A stretch of DNA of 64,000 bases from Ipomoea triloba. Lineage: Eukaryota; Streptophyta; Magnoliopsida; Solanales; Convolvulaceae. Positions 34,114-44,700 of the stretch are shown here, one piece after another (positions within the stretch are counted from its first letter, which is position 1; every line of letters starts with the position of its first letter). Where the stretch lies: assembly GCF_003576645.1 (NCBI RefSeq), contig NC_044930.1, forward strand, positions 16,368,870 to 16,432,869. The letters are read 5' to 3'. The position numbers and the translations under genes were made by a program. The notes under the pieces were generated by a model that did not search any database, was not told the origin of the DNA, and was given only the letters and a program-made list of their open reading frames with translations.

Positions 34114-34131
34114 ATTGGTATCAGAGCAAGT
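34114..34131 (+). promoter_or_regulatory. Primer-binding site, initiator tRNA-Met
   Basis: ATTGGTATCAGAGCAAG immediately follows the LTR. TGGTATCAGAGC is complementary to the 3' end of plant initiator tRNA-Met, the usual copia primer. Confidence 0.93.
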
Positions 34132-34226
34132 TCTCTGATCGATATAAACCTTTGTTTATATTGCCTAGAGATCCTTCTTTGAAAAATCTTCTTAAATTTT
34201 TTCAAAGCACGAGATAATTTTTCAAT

Positions 34227-34296
34227 ATGGACAGCATGTTGTCGAGACATCTTCTCTTTGATCTTAGCAGGTTTGACGACTGGAAAACACGCATGC
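34227..34296 (+). pseudogene. Start of the Sirevirus gag (interrupted by the assembly join)
   Basis: The ATG at 34227 begins a frame with DLSRFDDWKTRM, the usual N-terminal gag block (F-x-x-W-K-x-x-M). It runs into the n at 34297. The rest of the capsid region is missing from the window; gag resumes only after 35402. Confidence 0.75.
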
Positions 34297-34297
34297 N

Positions 34298-35401
34298 ATG
34301 ATCGACCAGATTGCATAGCGTCCAAGTGGTCAAATTTTCTGGGCTGGTTACACGAAGTGCTTAGTCGAGTGCATGTTGCTTGATTTTCAAGGTGTTGGTC
34401 GACCGATCAACCATCTTGCAAATTCCTTGACATAAGATAATATTCAAGCTTCTCTATGCTTTCTTGCAGTTTTTCAAGTAGTACATTCTCTTATTTCTTC
34501 AAGCTTCTCTATGCTTTCTTGTAATTTCTCAAGCAGTATATTCTTCCACCCAATTCTTGCTGCTAACAAACTTGCACAACTTGGCTGCTTGATGGTTACA
34601 TTTATTCGTGCATGTCGAACAAAATCCCAAACGAAGATCCATGCAGGTCGAACAAAACCCCAAACGGAGATCCGTGCAGGTCGAACAAAACCCCAAACGG
34701 AGATCCGTGCAGGTCGAATAAAACCCCAAACGGAGATCCGTGCAGGTCGAACAAAACCCCAAACGGAGATCCGTGCAGGTCGAATAAAACCCCAAACGGA
34801 GATCCGTGCAGGTCGAATACAACCCCAAACAGAGATCCGTGCAGGTCGATCATAACCCCAAACGTGCAGGTCGAATACAACCCCAAACGGAGATCCGTGC
34901 AGGTCGTTTTTTTTTTTTTTTTTTTATTTTTATTATTATTATTATTTTTTTTTAACTTACACCAAGCAAGATTACAGTGAAAAAATTCCAAAAACACTGC
35001 GACTTAATTATTCTAGATGCAAGTTACATTCCAACAACCAAACTACTTGTGAAATTTAATAAGGTGCTCAGAGTTCCACACTCGGGCGACTAATCGACCA
35101 GAAAGAGTCTCTAACTTATAGGTACCTGGCTGAACCATTGCAGAGACCCTGTAGGGTCCTTCCCACTTCTTGGCAAATTTTCCGTGATCAGTCGGCTTGC
35201 TAGCTTCCCTCCGCCGTAGGACCAGATCTCCTACTTGGAAATATCGTGGGTTTACTCGACCGTCATGGGCTACTTTGGCATTCCTCTGATATTCTATTAA
35301 CTTTCGAGCTGCCATGTCCCTTTTTTCGTCTATGAAATTGAGTTCCGTACCTTGCATCTCATCATTCACTTCCGGATCGTAATTTCTTTCCCGGGTGGTA
35401 G
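34298..35401 (-). other. Foreign contig between two n bases: Tat-like Ty3/gypsy 3' end
   Basis: Bounded by single n at 34297 and 35402, and unrelated to the Sirevirus. On the minus strand 35411-35043 encodes the C-terminus of a Ty3/gypsy integrase: FQVGDLVLRRREASKPTDH, KFAKKWEGPYRVS, GTYKLETLSG and WNSEHLIKFHK, ending at a stop. Downstream on that strand are a T-rich run and a 33-bp tandem array. Tandem repeats 3' of pol are characteristic of Tat/Ogre/Retand-type elements. Probably a misplaced contig, but a real insertion is not excluded. Confidence 0.75.
34610..34911. repeat. 33-bp tandem array, about nine units
   Basis: Unit CAGGTCGAACAAAACCCCAA followed by ACGGAGATCCGTG. The first unit is diverged and the eighth is shortened by about 10 bp. 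Because 33 is a multiple of three and the unit lacks stops, several frames are open on both strands; they are not taken as genes. Confidence 0.95.
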
Positions 35402-35402
35402 N

Positions 35403-36947
35403 GCTGAGCAACCATCCACATCTTCAAGGTCAGACTCTAATCCTATGAATGTTATGTCTGACGAACAGTTTGCTCTCTTTGTGAGAAAGTTCAGGAAATA
35501 CATGAAGATGAACCAGGAGAGCAACAAAAGTTCACCTTCCTCCTCAAGAAGGAAAAATGAGAGATATCCATCCAGAAAGACGGAGGAGGAAAATCAGGGT
35601 CTATGCTACAACTGTAGAAGACCGGGACATTTCAAGGCCGAATGCCCTTACCCACTAGTAAGCAAGCATCAGGGCCAAGAAGGCAAGGATTCCAAGAGAA
35701 TAGAGGAATCCAGGGAGAAGCCAACACAAGGTGGCTTCAAAGGATCATCAAAGACGTATCAGCGCAGGAAGGCGCTTGTTGCTGAAGAATTCGAGAGGAC
35801 AATCGAGGAGTCCGAGACGTCGAGCTCCAGCGAAAGCAGCAGCAGCTCAGAGGATGAGAGGGGGCTCATCTGCTTATACACCGAGGAAGAGGAGAATCAA
35901 TGCCTAATGGCCATTGACAACGAGGTAACCTCTACTCCTACATCTCGCTGCTCTACTTCTACCTCTCGTTGTTCTTCATTTAAAAGCGATGAGGACCCCT
36001 TCGAGATGTTGGAATCGCTCAGAAGGAACCTTAACATCGCCAATAGCACTCATGCTAGAGTGATGGACGAAAACAGCAAGCTAACTGCTGAAAGAGATAT
36101 GCTTAAGAACGTCTCGAAAGAGAATTTGGAGCTAACTCTCAAAGTAAGTGAGTTAGAAGCCAAAGTAATCCTACTCTCTGAAGAGTGCAAAGCTCGAGAG
36201 ACGAGAGAGCTTAATCTTCGAAAGGTCATAGCATCATACACTAATTCCTCCAAAGCTATGGAGAAAATGGTGGTTGATCACAGACCTACAAGTGATAGAA
36301 CCGGTCTAGGGTTCCATCAAGACCATCTCTCGAGAGATAAACAGACCAATGGTTTGGGAACTTCAAGAAATGGAGGATCTCAACCCAAACCAAATAAAGG
36401 TCATAAAGGACCAACAGAAAAGACCAGAGTAGCTATTCATAAACCGTCCCTATACACCAGCAATGGAAAGTATAGGAAAGCTACGAAGAATGGCCGGGTA
36501 AACAATATCGAGAGATCACCTTGCTATCTCTCGCAAGGCCATTCCAAGTACAAAAAGAGCTACACTCCATATAATGCACCTCAAGGCAAATATGGAAGGT
36601 CTGAGACCCACATAGTTAGGAACTCACGGATGGAGAAAGGAAGACTCTATCCATCTAGTGAGAGTTGGTCATCAAATCACAAGTTCTGGAAGAAACCTCA
36701 CTTTCAGCAATTTCACATGACCAAACAGCGTATGAAAGGCATGGTGCATAAGCCGGTCGAAAAGTCTCTACCTAAGTTGATTTATGCACCAAAGAGGCCT
36801 AAAACCTTTGCTAGCATTTCTTATAATTATCAAACGTACAATGGCTACATTGCGCCTAGGCCTGGAATAATGGGCACAAGGTATAAATGGATGCCTAAAC
36901 TCACTAACCCACCAGGACCCAAAGTTTGGGTACCTAAACTTGCTTGA
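35403..36947 (+). CDS. Sirevirus gag, C-terminal part
   Basis: Open from the join to TGA at 36945-36947 (about 515 codons). It contains a basic segment, the nucleocapsid CCHC knuckle [14 protein letters not shown] (about 35605-35648), a serine/acidic stretch ([12 protein letters not shown]), a predicted coiled coil (about 36000-36240), and a long basic tail ending KVWVPKLA. Gag packages the RNA in the particle. The capsid N-terminal half is missing at the assembly join, so the true gag is longer. Pol begins in a different frame with a 4-bp overlap. Confidence 0.85.
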   Translation, partial: AEQPSTSSRSDSNPMNVMSDEQFALFVRKFRKYMKMNQESNKSSPSSSRRKNERYPSRKTEEENQGLCYNCRRPGHFKAECPYPLVSKHQGQEGKDSKRIEESREKPTQGGFKGSSKTYQRRKALVAEEFERTIEESETSSSSESSSSSEDERGLICLYTEEEENQCLMAIDNEVTSTPTSRCSTSTSRCSSFKSDEDPFEMLESLRRNLNIANSTHARVMDENSKLTAERDMLKNVSKENLELTLKVSELEAKVILLSEECKARETRELNLRKVIASYTNSSKAMEKMVVDHRPTSDRTGLGFHQDHLSRDKQTNGLGTSRNGGSQPKPNKGHKGPTEKTRVAIHKPSLYTSNGKYRKATKNGRVNNIERSPCYLSQGHSKYKKSYTPYNAPQGKYGRSETHIVRNSRMEKGRLYPSSESWSSNHKFWKKPHFQQFHMTKQRMKGMVHKPVEKSLPKLIYAPKRPKTFASISYNYQTYNGYIAPRPGIMGTRYKWMPKLTNPPGPKVWVPKLA

Positions 36948-39900
36948 TTTCCTTGCAGGACACCAGGGACGTGTGGTTCATTGACAGTGGATGTTCGAGA
37001 CATATGACTGGAAATCTAACACTGCTTGAGAACATCCAACCTATCGAAGGTCCCTTGGTGACATTTGGCGACAACGAGAAGAAGGGGCGCACAAGAGCTG
37101 TTGGTGAAATCCAAAAGAATGAGCTGGTTATTAAAGGAGTGTCCTACGTTGAGGGGCTCAAGTTCAATCTCCTTAGTACAAGCCAGTTCTGTGCCAAGGG
37201 CCACAAAGTTGTCTTCACCAAAAGCAAATGTCAGATTATGAACGAGGAATCTCTCGAAGTCGTCTTGGAAGCAGCAAGGAAAGGAAACATGTACATAGTG
37301 GATTGGAGGTCTGCAAAACCATCCCTATGTATGCTAGCAAGGAGCAAGGAAGATTTATGCTGGGATTGGCATAGTAAGCTTAGTCATCTGAAGTTTAAAA
37401 CTATCAACAAGCTTGCTAAGAGGAACCTAGTGGAAGGACTGCCCAAAGTGACGTTTCGAAAGGATAAAATTTGTGAGGCATGTCAACGTTGCAAACAGAT
37501 CAAATCCTCCTTCAAGAGCAAAGCCGAGACATCATCCACTAGACCATTAAGTCTTCTTCACATGGACTTATTTGGCCCAGTGGATCCACCCAGCATAAAG
37601 GGAAAGAAGTACACTCTTGTGGTAGTGGATGACTACACAAGATTCACTTGGACCGTGTTCTTAACCAAGAAAAGCGAGACAAAAATTGCCCTACCAAATC
37701 TCTTGAAACAAGTTCAAGTTGAAAAGGAAGTCTCGATACTAAAGATCCGGTCAGATCAAGGTGGAGAGTTCGTTAATCAAGTAATCGAGAGCTACTGCAA
37801 CGAGAACGGAATTCATCATCAACTATCAGCTGCTCGAACACCTCAACAAAACGGGGTTGCTGAAAGAAGGAACAGAACTCTCAAAGAAGCCGCAAGGACC
37901 ATGCTCTCGCAAGCCAACATATCACAAGGATTTTGGGCAGAAGCAATCAACACAGCGTGCTACACCCAAAATCGGTCCTTGATAGTAAAAGGAGTTGGAA
38001 AGACTCCATATGAGTTGTGGAATGGAAGAAAACCGAATGTAAGCCACTTCCACTCATTCGGGTGCAAATGCTATATTCACAACAATGGGAAGACTCAACG
38101 AAGAACTTTTGAAGAAAAGGCAGATGATGGAGTATTTCTGGGATACTCATCGACAAGCAAAGCACTCAGAGTCTTCAACAAGCGGAGTTTGGTGGTTGAA
38201 GAGTCCATACATGTTACCTTTGATGAAAGGGCATCAACAGATCAACCATCAAAGACAACGGAAGCTGCTGAGGAAGATCAGCCAGAGTCTATCGAGAGAT
38301 CAAACTTACCTCTCGAAGACAAGCAGTCGATAGTTCGAGACGTAGCAGAACTCCAGTCAGAATCAGATGATGAAGAGTCTACCAAGAAGAAAGCGCCTGA
38401 CTCAGTTGATCAAAACCAGATCATAGATGTTCAACCCATATCTCAACCTTCAATGGAAGTATCAACTGAGGAGCCGCAACCCGACCTAAGATGGCTGAGA
38501 AGTCACCCTGCTGATCAAGTGATCGGAGATGTACGTGACAGAGTTCGAACCAGATCAGCTTACAGAGAAAGCATGTTTGCTTGTTTTCTATCTCAAATAG
38601 AGCCTAAGGTGATCGATGAGGCTCTAAGCGACGCAGATTGGGTGCAAGCAATGCAAGAGGAACTTCATCAGTTCGAGAGGAACGACGTTTGGGAACTAGT
38701 TCCGAGACCTCATCATCAGAATGTCATTGGTACAAAGTGGGTTTTCAGAAACAAGATGAATGAGGATGGAGTTATTGTTAGGAACAAGGCCAGACTTGTT
38801 GCCAAAGGCTACTGTCAGGAGGAAGGAATAGATTTTGATGAAACCTTCGCTCCAGTGGCACGTCTCGAAGCCATACGCATCTTTCTCGCATATGCCGCCT
38901 TCAAAGACTTTAAGGTATATCAAATGGATGTCAAGAGCGCTTTTCTGAACGGACTTCTCGAAGAAGAGGTGTACGTTGAACAACCTCCGGGTTTCTTGAA
39001 GGACGTGGGAGCTGACAAAGTATACAAATTAAAGAAGGCACTTTACGGCTTAAAACAAGCTCCGAGAGCTTGGTATGATACCTTATCCTCTTTTCTACTT
39101 CAGTGTGGGTTCACCAAAGGCCTAGTGGACAAAACATTGTTTAGAATTAAGGACGGGGATCACATCTTATTGGTGCAAATCTATGTGGACGATATCATTT
39201 TTGGAAGCACCAATCCAGACTTGTGCGAGAAGTTCTCCAGTTTGATGAAAGGAAAGTTCGAGATGAGCATGATGGGAGAGCTCAACTACTTCCTTGGACT
39301 ACAAGTGAGACAGCTTAAGGAAGGTATCTTCATCAACCAGGAGAAATACACCAAGGATCTGCTCAGGAAATACAACATAGAAGGGAAATCCTCAGTCAAA
39401 GTACCTATGGGAACCTCTCTACGTATCGATGTCGACAGCGAAGGTCGAGAGGTCGATCAAACCACTTATCGAGGTATCATCGGATCTCTTCTTTATTTAA
39501 CTGCAAGTAGACCAGACATATCCTTTGCAGTAGGTGTATGTGCTAGATTTCAGGCAAGTCCTAAGGAAAGTCACCTAAATGCATCCAAAAAGATTCTTAG
39601 ATATCTAAAGGGTACGCAGAGTGTTGGGCTCTGGTATTCGAAAGGTGGATCTTTCGAACTTATGGGTTATTCAGATGCGGACTTTGCCGGTTGTAAGATA
39701 GATCGAAAGAGCACATCAGGGACATGTCAGTTTCTAGGTGGAAGACTTGTCTCATGGTTTAGCAAGAAACAACATTCGATAGCTACAAGCACCGCTGAGG
39801 CAGAATATGTAGCAGCTGGAAGTTGTTGTGCTCAGATCTTATGGATGAAGCAACAGCTAATGGATTATGGTGTTGAGTGTAAGGAGGTTAAAATTATGTG

Positions 39901-40126
39901 TGACAATACAAGTGCTATTGCCATCACCCACAACCCAGTGTTACACTCCAGAACAAAGCATATTGATATTAAGTATCACTTCATCCGAGACCACGTTGAG
40001 AAAAAGGACATCACTTTGGAATATGTTGCAACGGAGGAGCAACTAGCAGATATTTTCACAAAAGCGTTATGTGAAAATAGATTCTCTCAACTAAGGTTAG
40101 AATTGGGAATGATAGAGTTGGGTTGA
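36944..40126 (+). CDS. Sirevirus pol: protease, integrase, reverse transcriptase, RNase H
   Basis: One open frame of 1060 codons. Order: protease [15 protein letters not shown] (active site DSG, about 36970); pre-integrase [10 protein letters not shown] (about 37365) with a CxxC pair; integrase core with HMDLFGPV and [21 protein letters not shown] (about 37755) and the glutamate in [20 protein letters not shown] with [39 protein letters not shown] and the catalytic YVDDIIFGS (about 39180); and RNase H with [20 protein letters not shown] and DIFTKAL. All catalytic motifs seen are intact. The start shown is the frame opening; the translation mechanism is unclear. Confidence 0.95.
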   Translation: MISLQDTRDVWFIDSGCSRHMTGNLTLLENIQPIEGPLVTFGDNEKKGRTRAVGEIQKNELVIKGVSYVEGLKFNLLSTSQFCAKGHKVVFTKSKCQIMNEESLEVVLEAARKGNMYIVDWRSAKPSLCMLARSKEDLCWDWHSKLSHLKFKTINKLAKRNLVEGLPKVTFRKDKICEACQRCKQIKSSFKSKAETSSTRPLSLLHMDLFGPVDPPSIKGKKYTLVVVDDYTRFTWTVFLTKKSETKIALPNLLKQVQVEKEVSILKIRSDQGGEFVNQVIESYCNENGIHHQLSAARTPQQNGVAERRNRTLKEAARTMLSQANISQGFWAEAINTACYTQNRSLIVKGVGKTPYELWNGRKPNVSHFHSFGCKCYIHNNGKTQRRTFEEKADDGVFLGYSSTSKALRVFNKRSLVVEESIHVTFDERASTDQPSKTTEAAEEDQPESIERSNLPLEDKQSIVRDVAELQSESDDEESTKKKAPDSVDQNQIIDVQPISQPSMEVSTEEPQPDLRWLRSHPADQVIGDVRDRVRTRSAYRESMFACFLSQIEPKVIDEALSDADWVQAMQEELHQFERNDVWELVPRPHHQNVIGTKWVFRNKMNEDGVIVRNKARLVAKGYCQEEGIDFDETFAPVARLEAIRIFLAYAAFKDFKVYQMDVKSAFLNGLLEEEVYVEQPPGFLKDVGADKVYKLKKALYGLKQAPRAWYDTLSSFLLQCGFTKGLVDKTLFRIKDGDHILLVQIYVDDIIFGSTNPDLCEKFSSLMKGKFEMSMMGELNYFLGLQVRQLKEGIFINQEKYTKDLLRKYNIEGKSSVKVPMGTSLRIDVDSEGREVDQTTYRGIIGSLLYLTASRPDISFAVGVCARFQASPKESHLNASKKILRYLKGTQSVGLWYSKGGSFELMGYSDADFAGCKIDRKSTSGTCQFLGGRLVSWFSKKQHSIATSTAEAEYVAAGSCCAQILWMKQQLMDYGVECKEVKIMCDNTSAIAITHNPVLHSRTKHIDIKYHFIRDHVEKKDITLEYVATEEQLADIFTKALCENRFSQLRLELGMIELG

Positions 40127-40280
40127 ATGGTCAAATCTTATCTTCTTGCATTTAGTGCCATGAACTGTTTCGCATGTGAGGGGCGGTTTCATCAACTTTA
40201 TGGCAGCTTTGGAGTTACACAAGCATTGAATGGTCATTCATATTGCATCCCGTGACTCAACAGTGGTAACCCTATTGGGC

Positions 40281-40288
40281 TATAAATA
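40281..40288 (+). promoter_or_regulatory. Putative internal TATA box before the small accessory ORF
   Basis: GGGCTATAAATAAGAGGG, a consensus-quality plant TATA box, lies 155 bp after the pol stop and 39-46 bp before the ATG at 40327. That ATG has a good context, CCCATGG. The start of transcription would fall near 40312-40318. Confidence 0.5.
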
Positions 40289-40326
40289 AGAGGGTTTCTT
40301 TCAGAAGTTCATACCATCAACTTCCC

Positions 40327-40822
40327 ATGGAGAAAAAGAAAGGAAAAGATGATGTTCCATTCTTTTATAGAGGAAAGAAACCGGCAGTCAAGTCCAAAGA
40401 TTTTCAAGGAGAAAACTATCCAGAATCAACGAAGGGTGAACAGATTACGGAGCTTCCTGATAATCCAAGCAAGTATCCTATTCCCATCCAAGGTGAATGG
40501 ATCCCCAAATACGAGGAGATCCACAACGATGGGATACTGGAATCGGGAGAAGAGTCCTGCACAAGAGGGACTCCTACTGCTGCACATTCTGGAAAAGGGC
40601 CTTCCTCAACCAAATGGAGAACCAAGGGAAACGGAGAGGAAGACCAGATGGGACTTTCTGAGGTCTGCAGCAGCCAAAGGGATGATCATACCTAATCCAA
40701 AGACATTAAGAGGATTAGCGATGAAGATGGTCACTCCCAACTATAGTAAGCAGCTCCGGAGAGAAGAACAAGAAAAGGGAATAGCCACCCCCAGTTCTGT
40801 TATTAGACAAATAGGACTTTAG
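40327..40822 (+). CDS. Small accessory ORF region of the Sirevirus (two overlapping frames)
   Basis: Two overlapping frames: 40327-40695 (122 codons, starting MEKKKGKDDVPFF, hydrophilic) and 40349-40822 (157 codons, ending in a basic helical stretch WDFLRSAAAKGMIIPNPK...). The first has the better start codon and sits beneath a TATA box; the second has the more protein-like C-terminal half. One ancestral ORF with a frameshift near 40600-40650 would explain both, but this was not shown. No domain recognised and no membrane segment. Function unknown. Confidence 0.45.
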
Positions 40823-40975
40823 ATGGCTAGTTCCTGCCTTAACGATAGATTCCTATTAGGCTGACCAAGGCCAAACAAAAGTTTCTAGGGAATTTAATAG
40901 GATATTGATTCATATGTAATGTATCTGGAAATCACTAAATGAACTTAAGGATATGTTCCAAGTGATATCTTTTAA

Positions 40976-41110
40976 ATGAATCAAACTTGTTTCTCTCGCA
41001 ATCTGTGTTCGAAAGGTAGTTCGAGAGGTCACCCGATCAGTTTGTCTACATACATTATGTCTCGAAGAAGGGTAGTTCGAGAGGTCACTTCGAAAGGTAA
41101 CAAACTGATA
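40976..41110 (+). repeat. TCGAGAG motif cluster in the pol-to-accessory-ORF spacer
   Basis: Contains TTCTCTCGCAA, TTCGAAAGG, AGTTCGAGAGGTCAC twice, TGTCTCGAAG and CTTCGAAAGG within about 130 bp of non-coding DNA. Confidence 0.7.
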
Positions 41111-41111
41111 T

Positions 41112-41290
41112 CTCTGAAAGGAGGAATAAGGAGGGTTAGGGATCAAAGGGAAGATCCCTAACCAGATCAAGATGGAGGAATAAGGAGGGTTAGGGATCAA
41201 TCACTCAGGGGGAAGATCCTTAACCAGATCAAGACGGAAGAATAAGGAGGTTTAGGGATCAATCACTCAGGGGGAAGATCCTTAAACTCA
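41112..41290 (+). repeat. Tandem repeat of about 62 bp, 2.5 units
   Basis: Unit built on AATAAGGAGGGTTAGGGATC, then AATCACTCAGGGGGAAGATC, then CTTAACCAGATCAAGA. GGGTTAGGGATC and GATCCCTAACC within it are complementary and could fold. Confidence 0.75.
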
Positions 41291-41645
41291 TGAGGAAGAT
41301 CATTCACCTTCGAAAGGTGAATTTGATAAGCTCAACGGATATATGAGGTGGAACGGCTATCTTTGGACATAAATGCTAGCCACGTGGTCATCGGTTACTG
41401 ACGGTTTTTCGCACTTAAGGGCATTATCTTGATTAGTGGGAGCATGCTTATTTTAAAATATCAATACTCCACTGTCTCAAAGCTTAAACCGTTCTATACT
41501 TTACCGAAATACCCTTACCAAAATACCTTATAAGCTGACCGTTATCAGGGGTATTTCTGACTTCTCACATCTTTTAAATCAACCGGGATCCTTCCACGGG
41601 TCAAACTCTCAACCCTACCCATATATCCAACCCGAATCCGCCTAA

Positions 41646-41653
41646 TATAAAAG
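41646..41653 (+). promoter_or_regulatory. Putative internal TATA box before the large accessory ORF
   Basis: TATAAAAG 108 bp upstream of the ATG at 41761, followed by a pyrimidine- then A/C-rich leader (TCCTTCTTCTT ... ACACACAAACTTTCTTCA). The layout is that of a plant RNA polymerase II promoter and 5' UTR. The leader is free of the TCGAGAG motif. Confidence 0.55.
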
Positions 41654-41760
41654 CAAAATCCTTCTTCTTTACCCGGATTCAAACTCAAAACCATATACCC
41701 AAAATCCCCAAATCCTTAGACGCTGTACACATTCCCTCCAAAACACACAAACTTTCTTCA

Positions 41761-44700
41761 ATGGCGTCTGAATCATCATCTTCTTCATCTTCATCTTCAT
41801 CCTCCAGTGCATACCAGAGAGAGCTAGACCACATACGCTCTCAGATTAAACAAGTCAAGGCGGGAAGCATCCTTGACAAAGATGGCTTCATCACCCACTC
41901 GCCAAATCCAACAATGGCGGAGAGAGTCTTGAAGAAATTTGAGAAGGCAGGACTAATGCGGTACATGACGCATGACTACCGAACCATTCATGACCTCGAC
42001 TACACAGAATGGTTCGCTCATGCCAAGGTCACGAAGGGCAAGATTGAAAGCCGCTTCAACGAAATAGACATAACAATCTCTGTGGGTGATTTACGAGCAG
42101 CATTCGACTTTGCTACGTCGGAGGAGGCAGTCAAGCACCTATCGGACTACAACATGGATAAGCAGGAGTTTTGGGACAAAATCCGATTGGAGACTGCACC
42201 ACCCAGAGCATCCTCTGCCCTCCGCAGATTTCATTTGAAGGAGAGGTTTGCCCTAGCCGCCGAGCTCATCATAAAATTCATCCTCGGCAAGGTGTCCGGA
42301 ACAGACGAAGTCAATCTGGACACTCTGAAAATCCTCCACGCCATCTGGAACAACAACAAGTTGGACTGGGCTCACATCATCTTCGACTGCCTCAAACACC
42401 AAGTGCAGAGCTCAGTTTCCAACTCCGACCTGACAATCTACAAAAAGGTTGGTTTTGGCTTTGTTGTTCAATTTCTATTGAGACTGAAGGGCTTCGAACT
42501 GAGGGAAGGGCGAGAGGTTCATCGGAATACCTATATGGGTAGAACGAAACCTCAAGCTAAGGCAAAAGGTGCTAAGGATGCATCTTCACCCTCAAAGCCT
42601 AAGGGAAGGGGCAAAAGGAAAGCCCCAGCTAAGGAGAAGCGCTCTGATGACGAGCTTTTGGACACCCTAGTCAAGAGGGTTGAATTGAAAAGGAAGGCCA
42701 AGAGGACCAAGACTGCTGCTGTCACCCAGGTTCGAGAGGTGACACCGTCCGTTATACAAGTACCATTTGAGGACAGGGCACAAGCCCAGGGGGAACCTCA
42801 GGCTACACTGGCCACTGAGGTTGAGAGAGTGCCCCCTACCAAGTCCCTGTCAGGAACTTTAAGTGTTGATATACTTGCTGTTGATGGTGCTGAGGATGTT
42901 GATGAATCTGTTGGTTTGCCTCAAGAGGAGGCTCGAGAAGTTGAAGGTACTGGGATCAGTGATCCAGTACAGGGTATTGTTGAGGAACCACGACAGGTGG
43001 TTCGAGAGGTAGATATTCCAGCAGCTGAAGATCTAGACTGTGTGGTGGCTGCTGATGGTCAGGGCACTGTGGTCAGGAACCCAGTGCAAGCTTTTCTGAA
43101 TGATGGGTTGACACATGATCTCTCGGTTGTTCGAGAGATAACTGAACAAGCTGTGGAGTGTGCATCAGCAACAGAAATCCTACCTGCTGACTCTGATGAG
43201 CTGAATGCTGAAATCACATCTCGATTGAATCAAAGTGTTGAGAATGTATCGAGTTTGGACGACTTCTCCAGAGTACTTCGCTGGATCAACTGGAGAACAG
43301 GTCCCTTTGATCAATTGATCTCAAGAGCAGCAGAGATGGAGGCTGAGGAACGATTTGCACTAAACTGGTTAGATCTCACTGAAATCCCAGCCGACGAGCT
43401 TCAAAACCGTGCCCATGAGATGCAAGTAATCAGGAGTAATCTTGGTCGATCTGACAAAGGAAAGGGCATAGCTGTTGATGCACAAGAAGATGAAGCCGAG
43501 CCTGAAGAAGATCCTGAACTAGATGCTCAATTTCGAGAGGATATCAGGCTTGCCACAGCGATATCCTTGGGACAAAGTGTAGAACACACGAGAGGTCCAG
43601 GAGAGACCTCTGGGGTTGCTCGAGATGATGCTGACACTCCTACTCCAACTGCAGCAATCCCCTTGTCCCAAGTGAGTGAATCTGCTCTAGAAGACCAGGT
43701 AGCTTCGAGAGGTGAATCCGAGACCTCTGAAGCACATGAGGTGGCACCTAACTCTGTCTTACTACTGCCACCACCTGAGTCCACACCCTCGAATGCAACA
43801 GATGAAGCTCAGACAGTTCGAGAGGGTGAAATTTTGTTGCTCCAACTCCCAGGCTTTCCCATCGATATGGTTAATAGGGAAAGGTGGAGTGCACCAGTTG
43901 CTCCTGAGATAATAGAAATTCCAGATTCACCAGAGCATACTGAAGTGCAAACAAGTGAGCAACAAGAGCAGAATGAGGAGAACCCTGCTGGTTCGAGAGT
44001 TGAGGTTCAAGAAGGTGGAAACCGGGAAGCCCCTGCCGATGAATCAACTCCTCCAGTAGATGATCACGTTCCCAGCACTGGTTCGAGAGGTAGTGTTGAG
44101 GGGGAACCTCAATCAGATGGAAACCGGGAAGCATCTGATGCAGAGACTCCCACCTTGGCCAATCCTACCTTACCAGCAGCTGAAGCTGAGGCTCCAGGTT
44201 CGAGAGGTGAAGAGCAAGAAGTGATCCATCCCTCAGGTGGAAACCGGGAAGCACCTGATATGGAGCTACCTTCGAGCTCTGATCCCAGTGTCCCTGCTGA
44301 ACCTCAGGAAGTCAGTCGAGAGGTGGAATCACGAATGCAAGTCATGGGTGGAAATCTGGAAGCACCCAAGTCCCCTCCGACTAGAGGTACCACTCAATCT
44401 TCTTCTCCTTCTTCTTCTGACTTTGATCAACAGGCCGAACGAGCTTTCATTGGCGAGGTGCGTCAATTCATGGCTGATCAATCTCAGAGGATGGCTCAAC
44501 TTGAGCATGTACTTTCTGTTGTTCGAAACGCTGCAATACATGTGACTGGCTCCGGTGACTCCCAAGCCAATCATGAAGAACTTCTCGAACAAGCAGTGTG
44601 GGCTGAGAATGCAGCACAAAGGGCTGCGGATGAGGCTGCGGTAGCTCGAGCAGAGACTGAAAGGATGAGAACTGAATTCGCCGAGTTACGAGCAGAACTT

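Noticed and set aside
34610..34911. CRISPR-like array
   Set aside because: Units are contiguous without unique spacers, and the DNA is eukaryotic; an ordinary tandem repeat.
34511..34997. Overlapping open frames on both strands (MSNKIPNEDPC..., repeated DPCRSNKTPNG)
   Set aside because: Produced by a 33-bp tandem repeat without stops; open in several frames at once, so not evidence of a protein.
35043..35411. Antisense gene of the Sirevirus
   Set aside because: It is the integrase C-terminus of an unrelated Ty3/gypsy element lying between two n bases.
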